DNA of 64,000 nt, from the NCBI GenBank assembly GCA_021648845.1, contig JAKJHY010000016.1, positions 46,724 through 110,723 on the forward strand. Direction: 5' to 3'. Position numbers and translations under genes: made by a program. Shown piece by piece: positions 43,141 through 52,419 of this stretch. This DNA is from Mycobacterium sp. MBM. Its GTDB lineage: Bacteria > Actinomycetota > Actinomycetes > Mycobacteriales > Mycobacteriaceae. The notes beneath the pieces were generated by a model that worked only from the letters and a program-made list of their open reading frames with translations, did not search any database and was not told the DNA's origin. Position 1 is the stretch's first letter, and the number at the start of each line of letters is the position of its first letter.

Positions 43141-44795
43141 ACAATCTTCTGACCGCCGTGCGATCGCGGTTGCATCGTCCCGGTCGGTCCTCCGACGCGG
43201 AGGCCACCGGCGACAAACCCGCCCCCGCCGCCGTCGCCGCGCCACCACGGAACCGCTTCGGGGTGTGGCTGAGCCGGCCGATGACATCGTTTCACCTGAT
43301 CATCGCGGTGGCGTCGATCCTGGTGACGCTGGGGCTGATCATGGTGCTCTCGGCGTCGGGGGTCTACTCCTATGACTCCGGCGGCTCGCCGTGGACCGTG
43401 TTCTTCAAGCAGGTGATGTGGACGCTGGTGGGTTTGGTGGCGTTCTATATCGCGCTGCGCATGCCGATCAGCCTCATGCGCAGGTTGGCGTTCCCCGCGT
43501 TCGCCCTCACCATCGTCTTGCTCGTGCTGGTGCTCGTGCCCGGAATCGGCAAGGTCGCCAACGGGTCCCGCGGCTGGTTCGTGTTCGGCGGATTCTCCAT
43601 GCAGCCCTCGGAGCTGGCCAAGATGGCGTTCGCCATCTGGGGCGCGCACCTGCTGGCCGCCCGCCGGATGGAGCAGGCGACGCTGCGCCAGATGCTGGTG
43701 CCGCTGTTGCCGGCCGCCGCCCTGGCGCTGACGCTGATCTTCATGCAGCCCGACCTCGGCCAGTCGGTGTCGCTGAGCATCATCCTGCTCGGCCTGCTGT
43801 GGTACGCCGGTCTGCCGCTGAAGTTGTTCGTCAGCGCCGTGTCCGGAGCCGTCATCGCCGCCGGCGTGCTGGCGGTGTCGGCCGGGTACCGCTCGGCCCG
43901 CGTGCAATCCTGGCTCAACCCGATGGCCGACGCCCAGGGCTCGGGATACCAGGCCCGGCAGGCCCGCTATGCGCTGGCCAATGGTGGTCTCTTCGGTGAC
44001 GGCCTGGGCCAGGGCACCGCGAAGTACAACTATCTGCCCAACGCGCACAACGACTTCATCTTCGCGATCATCGGCGAAGAACTCGGCTATATCGGCGCTG
44101 CCGGGGTGCTGTGCCTGTTCGGCCTGTTCGCCTACACCGGGATGCGGATCGCCCGCCGCTCGGCCGATCCGTTCCTACGGCTGCTCACCGCGACGGTGAC
44201 GTTGTGGGTGATCGGTCAGGCCTTCATCAATGTCGGTTACGTGGTGGGCCTGCTGCCGGTCACCGGCCTGCAGCTGCCCCTCATCTCCGCCGGTGGCACA
44301 TCCACGGCCACCACCATGCTCATCCTCGGCGTGATCACCAATGCGGCCAGACACGAACCCGAGGCGGTGGCCGCGCTGCGGGCCGGCCGCGATGATCGGG
44401 TCAACCGGATACTGCGGCTACCGCTGCCGGTGCCGTATGTGCCCAGCCGCCTGGAGGTGGCCCGCGACCGGCTGCGCACCAAGGACGGCAAGGCTGTCAA
44501 GAAGGCCCCGCCGAAGTCACCGGCCAAGGCCGCCGCGAAGCCCAAGCCCAAGGCCACCTCGAAGGCCAACGCGAAGGCCACCTCGAAGGCCACCTCGAAG
44601 GCCACTGCCAAGGCCACCGCGAAGGCCAGGACCAAGCAGCCCCGCAAGGCGCCGGTGGTCGATGCCCGCCGAAGTGCCCAACCGGGCGAACGGAGCGCGC
44701 GTCGCGCAGGGCATCATGGAGAGGGCCGAAACGGCCGCGAGGGGCGAGGCCAACAGGGGCGTGCCCGGTCATTGGAAGGTCAGCGTTACGGGTGA
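43137..44795 (+). CDS. ftsW: Septal peptidoglycan polymerase FtsW with basic C-terminal tail
   Basis: 552 aa, SEDS family. It polymerises lipid II at the septum with FtsI. Ten membrane helices from about residue 50; conserved RGSRGW-like NGSRGWF, FSMQPSELAK, QPDLGQS, and GLLPVTGLQLPLISAGGTS near the C-terminal end of the membrane part. The cytoplasmic tail (about 425-552) contains a Lys/Ala/Thr repeat. The GTG start overlaps the TGA of the murD-like remnant. The C-terminus SLEGQRYG matches the M. tuberculosis protein. Confidence 0.94.
   Translation: MNNLLTAVRSRLHRPGRSSDAEATGDKPAPAAVAAPPRNRFGVWLSRPMTSFHLIIAVASILVTLGLIMVLSASGVYSYDSGGSPWTVFFKQVMWTLVGLVAFYIALRMPISLMRRLAFPAFALTIVLLVLVLVPGIGKVANGSRGWFVFGGFSMQPSELAKMAFAIWGAHLLAARRMEQATLRQMLVPLLPAAALALTLIFMQPDLGQSVSLSIILLGLLWYAGLPLKLFVSAVSGAVIAAGVLAVSAGYRSARVQSWLNPMADAQGSGYQARQARYALANGGLFGDGLGQGTAKYNYLPNAHNDFIFAIIGEELGYIGAAGVLCLFGLFAYTGMRIARRSADPFLRLLTATVTLWVIGQAFINVGYVVGLLPVTGLQLPLISAGGTSTATTMLILGVITNAARHEPEAVAALRAGRDDRVNRILRLPLPVPYVPSRLEVARDRLRTKDGKAVKKAPPKSPAKAAAKPKPKATSKANAKATSKATSKATAKATAKARTKQPRKAPVVDARRSAQPGERSARRAGHHGEGRNGREGRGQQGRARSLEGQRYG
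44550..44630 (+). repeat. Lys-Ala-Thr codon repeat in the ftsW tail
   Basis: About 81 bases made of AAGGCC plus ACCTCG/ACCGCG/ACTGCC-type six-base units encode KATSKANAKATSKATSKATAKATAKA-like sequence. The period is roughly 12 bases. It gives FtsW a strongly basic cytoplasmic tail. Confidence 0.85.
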
Positions 44796-45916
44796 GCACG
44801 ATATCGGTCGTTCTGGCGGGGGGCGGCACGGCGGGACATATCGAACCCGCGATGGCCGTGGCCGATGCACTGACCGAGTTGGAACCACAGGTACGGGTCA
44901 CCGCGCTGGGCACCGCGCGCGGGCTGGAGACCCGCCTGGTCCCTGAGCGCGGCTACGACCTGCAGCTCATCACCCCGGTGCCGCTGCCGCGTAAGCCGTC
45001 GGCGGATCTGCTGCGGCTCCCGCTGCGGGTGCGCACCGCGGTCCGGCAGACCCGAGCGGTGTTCGACGCGGTCGATGCCGACATCGTGATCGGCTTCGGT
45101 GGATATGTCTCGGTACCGGCCTACCTGGCCGCCCGGCGCGGTCTGCGCCGGCCCCACATCCCGGTGGTGGTTCACGAGGCCAACGCCAGCGCCGGCTGGG
45201 CCAACCGGCTCGGGGCACGTTCGGCGCAGCGGGTACTGGCCGCGACACCCGATCCCGGTCTCGGTTACGTCGAGGTGGTTGGGGTGCCGGTGCGGGCCAG
45301 CATCACCGCGCTGGACCGCGCGGCGCTGCGGGCACAGGCACGCGCCGCGTTCGGATTCGCCGACGACGCCCGCGTGCTGCTGGTGTTCGGCGGCTCCCAG
45401 GGCGCGCAATCGATCAACCGGGCGGTATCCGGTGCGGCGGACGCGCTTGCCGCCAAGGGAATCTCGGTGCTGCACGCGCACGGTCCGAAGAACACCTTGG
45501 AGCTGCCGGAGCCGTCCGGCCCGCCCTATGTGGCGGTGCCCTACCTGGACCGGATGGACCTGGCCTACGCCGCCGCCGACCTGGCCATCTGCCGGTCCGG
45601 AGCGATGACGGTGGCCGAGGTCAGTGCGGTCGGTTTGCCGGCGATCTATGTGCCGCTCCCCATCGGCAACGGCGAGCAGCGACTCAATGCGCTTCCCGTG
45701 GTTCAAGCCGGTGGTGGTCTGCTGATCGACGACGCTGACCTGTCACCGGCGCTGATCGCCGACACCGTGATCTCGGTGCTGGCCGATGCCGACCGGCTCG
45801 AGCGGATGACGGCGGCCGCCGCGCTGGCCGGCCATCCCGACGCCGCCCGCCGGGTGGCCGCGGTGGCGTTGGAGCTCGCGCGGGACCACCGCGCCACCCG
45901 AGAGTCGCTGCGGTGA
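44792..45916 (+). CDS. murG: Lipid II-forming GlcNAc transferase
   Basis: 374 aa from the GTG overlapping the ftsW stop. GT28 fold. It transfers GlcNAc from UDP-GlcNAc to lipid I. N-terminal glycine loop LAGGGTAGHIEPAM, second loop VFGGSQGAQSIN, and C-terminal site CRSGAMTVAEVSAVGLPAIYVPLPIGNGEQRLNA as expected for MurG (cited segments with Ser/Glu contacts to UDP-GlcNAc). Coupled to murC. Confidence 0.95.
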   Translation: MSTISVVLAGGGTAGHIEPAMAVADALTELEPQVRVTALGTARGLETRLVPERGYDLQLITPVPLPRKPSADLLRLPLRVRTAVRQTRAVFDAVDADIVIGFGGYVSVPAYLAARRGLRRPHIPVVVHEANASAGWANRLGARSAQRVLAATPDPGLGYVEVVGVPVRASITALDRAALRAQARAAFGFADDARVLLVFGGSQGAQSINRAVSGAADALAAKGISVLHAHGPKNTLELPEPSGPPYVAVPYLDRMDLAYAAADLAICRSGAMTVAEVSAVGLPAIYVPLPIGNGEQRLNALPVVQAGGGLLIDDADLSPALIADTVISVLADADRLERMTAAAALAGHPDAARRVAAVALELARDHRATRESLR

Positions 45917-47343
45917 AGGGCCTACCGCCGGAATTGCAGCGGGTGCACATGGTGGGCATCGGTGGAGCCGGGATGTCCGGGATCGCCCGCATCCTGCTGG
46001 ATCGTGGTGGGCAGGTGTCGGGTTCGGACGCCAAGGAGTCCCGTGGGGTGGCAGCGTTGCGGGCCCGCGGCGCGCAGATCCGGATCGGGCACGACGCCTC
46101 GGCGTTGGACATCCTCGACGGCGGCCCGACCGCGGTGGTCACCACGCACGCGGCGATCCCCAAGACCAATCCCGAGCTGGTGGAGGCGCGCCGTCGGGGT
46201 ATCCCGGTGATCCTGCGTCCGGTGGTGCTCGCCAAGCTGATGGCCGGGGACACCACCTTGATGGTCACCGGCACCGCGGGCAAGACGACCACGACGTCGA
46301 TGCTCATCGTGGCGTTGCAGCACTGCGGATTCGATCCGTCGTTCGCGGTCGGTGGAGAGCTCGGCGCGGCCGGTACCAACGCCCATCACGGCAGCGGCGC
46401 CTATTTCGTCGCCGAGGCCGACGAGAGCGACGGATCTCTGGTGCAGTACCAGCCCGATATCGCTGTGGTGACCAATGTCGAGGCCGATCATCTGGACTTC
46501 TTCGGTACCGAACAGGCCTACGTCGACGTCTTCGACGCCTTCCTGGAGCGGCTGACGCCCGGGGGTGCACTGGTGGCCTGCGTGGATGACCCCGGGGCGG
46601 CCGCACTTGCCGAACGGACTGCGGCACTGGGGATCAGGGTGCTGCGGTACGGCAGTGCGGGCGATGATCTGGCCGCAACCCTGCTGGATTGGCGGCAACA
46701 CGGCACCAGGGCGGTGGCGACGGTGCAGCTGGCGGGGGAGACCGAGCCCCGCACGATGCGGTTGGCGGTACCGGGCAGGCACATGGCGCTCAATGCGCTG
46801 GCGGCCCTGCTGGCCGCGACGCAAGCCGGTGCCGATCCCGATGGTGTGCTGGACGCGCTTGCCGACTTCGAAGGGGTGCGCCGACGTTTCGAACTGGTGG
46901 GTGTCGCGGCTGAGGTGCAGGTTTTCGACGATTACGCCCACCACCCGACGAAGGTCAGCGCGGCGCTGTCCGCGTTGCGGGCGTTGGCCGCCGAATCGAG
47001 GGGCCGGGCCATCGTCGTGTTCCAGCCGCATCTGTATTCGCGCACGCAGACTTTCGCGCGCGAGTTCGGCGCCGCGTTGAGCGGGGCCGATGAGGTATTC
47101 GTGCTCGACGTCTTCGCCGCGCGCGAGCAGCCGATCGCCGGGGTCAGCGGGCGCAGTATCGCCGAGCATGTGCGGGTGCCGGTGCACTATGTGCCGGATT
47201 TCTCCGCGGTCGCCGAGCGGGTCGCCGCCCGCGCCGAACCGGGTGATGTGGTGGTGACGATGGGCGCCGGCGATGTGACCATGTTGGGCCGGGAGATTCT
47301 GGACGCCGTGCACGCGCGCGCGGAGCGGCGGCAGGGCAGATGA
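45913..47343 (+). CDS. murC: UDP-N-acetylmuramate:L-alanine ligase
   Basis: 476 aa from GTG. It starts the peptide stem by adding L-alanine. N-terminal Rossmann GIGGAGMSGIARIL, ATP loop GTAGKTTTTSM (about 117-127), and DDYAHHPT (about 340). It makes the substrate for MurD. Stop overlaps ftsQ (ATGA). Confidence 0.95.
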   Translation: MKGLPPELQRVHMVGIGGAGMSGIARILLDRGGQVSGSDAKESRGVAALRARGAQIRIGHDASALDILDGGPTAVVTTHAAIPKTNPELVEARRRGIPVILRPVVLAKLMAGDTTLMVTGTAGKTTTTSMLIVALQHCGFDPSFAVGGELGAAGTNAHHGSGAYFVAEADESDGSLVQYQPDIAVVTNVEADHLDFFGTEQAYVDVFDAFLERLTPGGALVACVDDPGAAALAERTAALGIRVLRYGSAGDDLAATLLDWRQHGTRAVATVQLAGETEPRTMRLAVPGRHMALNALAALLAATQAGADPDGVLDALADFEGVRRRFELVGVAAEVQVFDDYAHHPTKVSAALSALRALAAESRGRAIVVFQPHLYSRTQTFAREFGAALSGADEVFVLDVFAAREQPIAGVSGRSIAEHVRVPVHYVPDFSAVAERVAARAEPGDVVVTMGAGDVTMLGREILDAVHARAERRQGR

Positions 47344-48311
47344 CCGGCCCGGCCGACGTCCCCGACGAGTCCGCGGTGCCGGCTGAGCCACTCGTGCCCG
47401 ACGAGTCGGAAGCCGCCCCCGGCGCGGAGTCGGTTGCGGATGCTGAGGCGCCGGTGGCGGACGGGCCACCCGCGGCCGACTCGCCGGACGAGGATTTCGA
47501 GGGGCCGCGCCGGCGTGCCCGGCGGGAACGGGAGGAACGCCGCGCGGCGCAGGCCCGCGCGATGGCCATCGAGCAGAATCGCCGCGAAGCCAAGCGCAAG
47601 GTGACCGGCCGGCCCGTGGAGGCGCCCGCGCCGCGTAGACGCGGTGTGATCCGTGGGCTGAAGGTGTTGATGTGGTCGGCGGTGATCGCGGTGCTCGCCG
47701 TCGGTGCGGGTCTGCTGCTGTATTTCACCCCGATCATGTCTGCCCGCGCGACGGTGGTCACCGGGTTGGCCGCGATCTCCGAGGACGAGATTCGCCAGGC
47801 CGCGGCGGTGCCGGCCGGCACGCCGCTGCTGCAGATCGACACCGATGCGGTGGCCGAGCGGGTGGCATCGATCCGCCGGGTGGCCAGCGTGCGGGTGCAG
47901 CGCGAGTACCCGTCCACCCTGCGCATCACCGTCGAGGAACGGATTCCGTTGGTGGTCAAGGACTATCCCGACGGTCCGCACTTGTTCGACAAGGACGGCG
48001 TGGACTTCGTGACGGCTCCGCCACCGCCCGGATTGCCCTATATCGACACCGAGTCCCCGGGGCCCAACGATCCGGCCACCGCGGCGGCGCTCGAGGTGCT
48101 CACGGCACTGCCCCCGGAGGTGTCCGGCCAGGTGAGCCGTGTGGAGGCGCCTTCGGTGGCGGCCATCACGCTGATCTTGTTCGACGGCCGGAAAGTGGTG
48201 TGGGGCACCACCGACCGCACGCAGGAGAAGGCGCTCAAGCTGGCTGCCCTGTTGACTCAGCCCGGGCAGACCTATGACGTGTCCAGTCCGGATCTGCCGA
48301 CCGTCAAGTAG
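47340..48311 (+). CDS. ftsQ: Division protein FtsQ
   Basis: 323 aa. The N-terminal cytoplasmic part is long and first acidic, then basic (about 1-103). One membrane helix follows (about 106-126), then a POTRA domain (ARATVVTGLAAISEDEIRQ...) and a beta domain. It links early and late divisome parts with FtsL and FtsB. Last gene before the ftsZ promoter region. Confidence 0.93.
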   Translation: MTGPADVPDESAVPAEPLVPDESEAAPGAESVADAEAPVADGPPAADSPDEDFEGPRRRARREREERRAAQARAMAIEQNRREAKRKVTGRPVEAPAPRRRGVIRGLKVLMWSAVIAVLAVGAGLLLYFTPIMSARATVVTGLAAISEDEIRQAAAVPAGTPLLQIDTDAVAERVASIRRVASVRVQREYPSTLRITVEERIPLVVKDYPDGPHLFDKDGVDFVTAPPPPGLPYIDTESPGPNDPATAAALEVLTALPPEVSGQVSRVEAPSVAAITLILFDGRKVVWGTTDRTQEKALKLAALLTQPGQTYDVSSPDLPTVK

Positions 48312-48410
48312 CACACTGCGGGTCGGTGGCGCAGAAATGTCGTGCCGTGTCGGCGCGCCTGCGGGGTTCCTGCGCCGCGTCGCCCTACCGTTCTGGTTGC
48401 GCGGAACTAC

Positions 48411-48434
48411 TTGACATAACTCTAAGCCTATGGT
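48411..48434 (+). promoter_or_regulatory. ftsZ promoter region
   Basis: The 182 bases between ftsQ and ftsZ hold a perfect TTGACA (48411-48416) and an AT-rich stretch with TATGGT (48429-48434). Their spacing (12) is too short for one sigma-A promoter, so they may belong to two overlapping promoters. The region is AT-rich for this genome. ftsZ in mycobacteria is known to have several promoters. Confidence 0.5.
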
Positions 48435-48493
48435 TGAGGTTGAGGGTTTCGCTCACCGACATCGACATTCAGGGCAGGAAAGGGCGACCCGCG

Positions 48494-49645
48494 ATGACCC
48501 CCCCGCATAACTACCTCGCCGTTATCAAGGTGGTCGGCATCGGCGGCGGCGGCGTGAACGCCGTCAACCGGATGATCGAGCACGGACTCAAGGGCGTCGA
48601 GTTCATCGCCATCAACACCGACGCGCAGGCGCTGTTGATGAGCGATGCCGACGTCAAGCTCGACGTCGGTCGCGACTCGACCCGTGGCCTGGGCGCCGGC
48701 GCCGATCCCGAGGTCGGCCGCAAGGCCGCCGAGGACGCCAAGGACGATATCGAGGAACTGCTGCGCGGCGCGGACATGGTGTTCGTGACCGCAGGTGAGG
48801 GCGGCGGTACCGGCACCGGCGGTGCGCCCGTCGTCGCGACCATCGCCCGCAAGCTCGGCGCGCTCACCGTCGGCGTGGTCACCCGGCCGTTCTCCTTCGA
48901 GGGCAAGCGCCGGTCCAACCAGGCCGAGAGCGGCATCACCGCGCTGCGCGAGAGCTGCGACACGCTGATCGTCATCCCCAACGACCGACTGCTGCAGATG
49001 GGCGATGCCGCCGTCTCGCTGATGGATGCCTTCCGCAGCGCCGACGAGGTCCTGCTCAACGGCGTCCAGGGCATCACCGACCTGATCACCACCCCGGGTC
49101 TGATCAACGTGGACTTCGCCGACGTCAAGGGCGTGATGAGCGGCGCCGGCACCGCACTCATGGGCATCGGATCGGCCCGCGGTGACGGCCGCGCACTCAA
49201 GGCGGCCGAGATCGCCATCAACTCGCCGCTGCTGGAGGCCTCCATGGAGGGCGCGCAGGGCGTGCTGTTGTCGGTGGCCGGTGGCAGCGACCTCGGCCTG
49301 TTCGAGATCAACGAGGCCGCCTCGTTGGTGCAGGAGGCCGCGCACGCCGAGGCCAACATCATCTTCGGCACCGTGATCGACGATTCGCTGGGCGACGAGG
49401 TCCGGGTCACCGTGATCGCGGCCGGATTCGACACCTCGGGACCGAGCCGCAAACCCGTGGTCGGCGAGGGAGCCTCCGGTGTCGCGCCGGGTACTGCGGG
49501 CAAGGTGCGCTCCAGCGTGTTCGAACCCGCCGATGCCATGTCCGTCCCGGCACACACCAACGGCGCGACCGTGAAGATCGGCGGTCCGGACGACGGCGGC
49601 ATCTCCGATGACGATGTCGACGTGCCGCCGTTCATGCGTCACTGA
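48494..49645 (+). CDS. ftsZ: Cell division GTPase FtsZ
   Basis: 383 aa from ATG (MTPPHNYLAVIKVVGIGGGG); the 56 open codons upstream cover the promoter and are rejected. Tubulin signature GGGTGTG in the GTP site. The C-terminus is acidic and ends in SDDDVDVPPFMRH, the peptide that in M. tuberculosis contacts FtsW and SepF. It forms the Z ring. pgeF follows after 6 bases. Confidence 0.97.
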   Translation: MTPPHNYLAVIKVVGIGGGGVNAVNRMIEHGLKGVEFIAINTDAQALLMSDADVKLDVGRDSTRGLGAGADPEVGRKAAEDAKDDIEELLRGADMVFVTAGEGGGTGTGGAPVVATIARKLGALTVGVVTRPFSFEGKRRSNQAESGITALRESCDTLIVIPNDRLLQMGDAAVSLMDAFRSADEVLLNGVQGITDLITTPGLINVDFADVKGVMSGAGTALMGIGSARGDGRALKAAEIAINSPLLEASMEGAQGVLLSVAGGSDLGLFEINEAASLVQEAAHAEANIIFGTVIDDSLGDEVRVTVIAAGFDTSGPSRKPVVGEGASGVAPGTAGKVRSSVFEPADAMSVPAHTNGATVKIGGPDDGGISDDDVDVPPFMRH

Positions 49646-49651
49646 CCCGTC

Positions 49652-50359
49652 GTGCCCGTTCGGGTTCGGCGGGTGACCACCACCCGTGCGGGTGGGGTGT
49701 CCGCACCGCCGTTCGACACCTTCAATCTCGGCGACCACGTCGGCGATGACCCGGCCGCCGTATCGGCCAACCGCGCCCGGCTGACCTCCGCCCTCGGTCT
49801 CGCCGAGGATGCCATCGTGTGGATGAATCAGGTGCATTCGGCCAATGTCGCGGTCGTCGACGGCCGGCCGGCTGCGGTCCTCGAGCGGACCGATGCGGTG
49901 GTGACCAGCACCCGCGGCCTGGCCCTGGCCGTGGTGACGGCGGACTGCGTGCCGGTGCTGCTGGCCGACGCGCGGGCCGGGGTCATCGGCGCCGCGCACG
50001 CGGGCCGGGTCGGCGCGCAGCTCGGGATCGTGCCCCGCACCGTGGCGGAGATGGTGGCCTTGGGTGCTCGTGTTGCCGACATCTCGGTGCTGTTGGGTCC
50101 CGCGGTGAGTGGACGCAATTACGAGGTGCCCGCCGAGATGGCGGACGAGGTCGAGGGCGTGCTGCCCGGCAGCCGCTGTCGCACCGCCAAGGGGACCGTC
50201 GGCCTGGACATCCGCGCCGGCCTGGCGCGGCAGCTGACGGCTCTGGGCGTCACGTCCATCGATATCGATCCGCGCTGCACCGTCGAGGACACCGCGTTGT
50301 TCAGTCATCGACGCGACGCCCCGACGGGGCGGTTGGCGTCGCTGGTGTGGATGCAATGA
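49652..50359 (+). CDS. pgeF: Peptidoglycan editing factor, laccase-domain protein (YfiH)
   Basis: 235 aa from GTG. The metal site is His62 (NQVHSANV), Cys99 (TADCVPVLL) and His116 (AAHAGRVG). In E. coli the family removes misincorporated Ser from the cell-wall precursor by acting on UDP-MurNAc-L-Ser; other members act on nucleosides. The usual HAGWRG is HAGRVG here, as in the mycobacterial protein I recall. Stop overlaps yggS. Confidence 0.88.
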   Translation: MPVRVRRVTTTRAGGVSAPPFDTFNLGDHVGDDPAAVSANRARLTSALGLAEDAIVWMNQVHSANVAVVDGRPAAVLERTDAVVTSTRGLALAVVTADCVPVLLADARAGVIGAAHAGRVGAQLGIVPRTVAEMVALGARVADISVLLGPAVSGRNYEVPAEMADEVEGVLPGSRCRTAKGTVGLDIRAGLARQLTALGVTSIDIDPRCTVEDTALFSHRRDAPTGRLASLVWMQ

Positions 50360-51096
50360 GCACCCATCGCGATGCCGAGCTCGCCGCGGCACTGGCCACG
50401 GTGCGCAGTCGGCTGGCGCACGCCGCCGAGGCCGCCGGGCGCCCGGTCCGTGAGATCGAGCTGCTGCCGGTCACGAAATTCTTTCCGGCCTCCGACGTGG
50501 TCATCCTGCGCCGGTTGGGGTGCACCGACTTCGGTGAATCGCGCGAGCAGGAGGCCGCCCGGAAGGTGGCCGAGGTCCACGCCGCCCTCCCGGCCGACCA
50601 CATCCGGTGGCACATGATCGGCAAGATCCAGCGCAACAAGGCGCGCGCGGTCGCCCGCTGGGCGTATGCGGCGCATTCGGTGGACAGCGCCCGGGTGATC
50701 GCCGCACTCGGTGGTGGTGTGGAACAGGAGCTGGAGGCCGGGCGACGCACCGAACCGCTGCGCATCTACCTTCAGGTCAGTCTCGATGGTGATCCCGATC
50801 GTGGCGGGGTGGATGTGAGCAAACCCGATCTGATCGACGAGCTCTGTGCCGCAGCGCATGCCATCGATGCGCTGGAGTTCGCGGGGTTGATGGGGATTCC
50901 GCCGCTGGACTGGAATGCCGAGGACGCGTTCGCGCGTTTGCAGGCCGAACGTGACCGGGTGCAGCAATCCTTCCGGCAGCCGCTGGGACTGTCGGCGGGG
51001 ATGTCGGGGGATATGGAGATTGCCGTGCGACACGGATCCACGTGTGTGCGTGTCGGAACCGCGTTGATGGGGCAACGTCCTCTAACGTCACCCTGA
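50356..51096 (+). CDS. PLP homeostasis protein, YggS family (Rv2148c-like)
   Basis: 246 aa from the ATG overlapping the pgeF stop. Alanine-racemase-type TIM barrel; Lys41 in LLPVTKFFP is the pyridoxal-phosphate lysine. Phosphate-side residues are in GDMEIAVRHGSTCVRVGTALMG. The family controls free PLP and amino acid pools and is not itself a racemase. It is part of the ftsZ-side operon in most actinobacteria. Confidence 0.92.
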   Translation: MSTHRDAELAAALATVRSRLAHAAEAAGRPVREIELLPVTKFFPASDVVILRRLGCTDFGESREQEAARKVAEVHAALPADHIRWHMIGKIQRNKARAVARWAYAAHSVDSARVIAALGGGVEQELEAGRRTEPLRIYLQVSLDGDPDRGGVDVSKPDLIDELCAAAHAIDALEFAGLMGIPPLDWNAEDAFARLQAERDRVQQSFRQPLGLSAGMSGDMEIAVRHGSTCVRVGTALMGQRPLTSP

Positions 51097-51161
51097 GTAG
51101 TCACTCCAGTCACATCTTCATCACAGACAACACAGACATAAGTCGTTAGAAGGGGCAGGCG

Positions 51162-51809
51162 ATGAGCACTCTGCACAAGGTCAAGGCCTACTTCGGTATG
51201 GCCCCGATGGACGATTACGACGACGAGTACTACGACGACGAGCGCGGTCCGCGCGGCTACCCGCGCCGTGGGATGGACGAGCGCTTCGAGGACGAGGGCT
51301 ACGGTCGTGAGCCCCGGGTCTTCGACGACCGGATGCCGGCGCGCGACTACGACGACATCCCCGGCGCGTACCGCGGGGGCTACGCCGACGCCCCTCGGTT
51401 CGAGGGCCGCATGCGTGCGCCCCGCGAATTCGACCGTCCGGCACCGCGTTTCGCTGCACCGACCCGGGGCGCGAGCGCGCTGGCCATGGAACCGCGCCGG
51501 ATGGCCGCACTCTTCGAAGAAGGCAGCCCGCTGGCCAAGATCACGACGCTGCGCCCCAAGGACTACAGCGAGGCGCGCACCATCGGTGAGCGATTCCGCG
51601 ACGGCACCCCGGTGATCATGGACCTGGTGTCGATGGACAATGCCGATGCCAAGCGACTGGTCGACTTCGCCGCCGGTCTGGCGTTCGCGCTGCGCGGTTC
51701 CTTCGACAAGGTGGCCACCAAGGTTTTCCTGCTCTCGCCGGCCGATATCGACGTCACCGCCGAGGAGCGTCGCCGCATCGCCGAGGCCGGGTTCTACTCG
51801 TACCAGTAG
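51162..51809 (+). CDS. sepF: FtsZ-membrane anchor SepF
   Basis: 215 aa from ATG with AGAAGGGG upstream. The N-terminal amphipathic helix (MSTLHKVKAYFGM) binds membrane. A disordered linker rich in Asp, Tyr and Arg runs to about residue 120. The C-terminal SepF domain (about 125-215) dimerises and binds the FtsZ tail. It replaces FtsA/ZipA, which mycobacteria lack. Confidence 0.94.
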   Translation: MSTLHKVKAYFGMAPMDDYDDEYYDDERGPRGYPRRGMDERFEDEGYGREPRVFDDRMPARDYDDIPGAYRGGYADAPRFEGRMRAPREFDRPAPRFAAPTRGASALAMEPRRMAALFEEGSPLAKITTLRPKDYSEARTIGERFRDGTPVIMDLVSMDNADAKRLVDFAAGLAFALRGSFDKVATKVFLLSPADIDVTAEERRRIAEAGFYSYQ

Positions 51810-51947
51810 TGGGGCGCGCCGCGGTCGCCGAGGAAGTTCCTGTCCGGCAGGTAGGCTGACGTCCTGGGATCGCACGCGCATCCCACCTGCTCAATGTCCT
51901 GATACCTGCCCGGTGTATCCGCAGTAGTGAGGTCGGCTCAGTTGTCG

Positions 51948-52244
51948 ATGGTCTTTCAAATCCTTGGTTTCGTGCTGTTCGTCTTCTGGCTGCTGCTCAT
52001 CGCGAGGGTGGTGGTCGAGTTCATCCGGTCGTTCAGCCGGGACTGGCATCCGCGCGGCGCCACCGTGGTGGTGCTCGAACTCATCCTGACCGTCACCGAT
52101 CCGCCGGTGCGACTGCTCCGCCGGATCATCCCGCAGCTCACCATCGGCGCGGTCCGTTTCGACCTGTCGATCATGGTGTTGTTGCTGGTCGCGTTCATCG
52201 GGATGCAGCTGGCGTTCGGCGCCGCAGCCAGCGCGATGATGTGA
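51948..52244 (+). CDS. YggT-family membrane protein (Rv2146c-like)
   Basis: 98 aa from ATG (MVFQILGFVLFVFWLLLIARVV). A TTG six bases and a GTG 21 bases upstream are other possible starts; the ATG form fits the about 96 aa I recall. Two membrane helices (about 4-23 and 76-95) flank a basic loop with SFSRDWHPRG and VTDPPVRLLRRIIP. YggT proteins have been linked to osmotic stress and to division-protein placement. It lies between sepF and wag31, as in most actinobacteria. Confidence 0.87.
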   Translation: MVFQILGFVLFVFWLLLIARVVVEFIRSFSRDWHPRGATVVVLELILTVTDPPVRLLRRIIPQLTIGAVRFDLSIMVLLLVAFIGMQLAFGAAASAMM

Positions 52245-52373
52245 CCGGCGAGCCCTGTCGGGGCGTCGCCGCAAGTCACGGGAACATTGAGTTTCGCTCT
52301 TAATTATGAGCCTCCGGTGCAACCGTAGAGTCTGCTGTGACAGGATGGACGCCAGTTACTCGTACAGACGCTC

Positions 52374-52379
52374 TACACT
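52374..52379 (+). promoter_or_regulatory. -10 element of wag31
   Basis: TACACT lies 40 bases before the wag31 ATG in the 175-base gap after the yggT-like gene. A known strong promoter drives wag31 in mycobacteria. No clear -35 is seen at the usual distance. Confidence 0.45.
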
Positions 52380-52419
52380 TTGAAACCGGTTGACGGTCCA
52401 GACTTCAAGGGGGCAGACA

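Noticed and set aside
48326..48493. N-terminal extension of FtsZ
   Set aside because: The extension covers the AT-rich promoter with TTGACA; known FtsZ proteins begin MTPPHNYLAVIKVVG.
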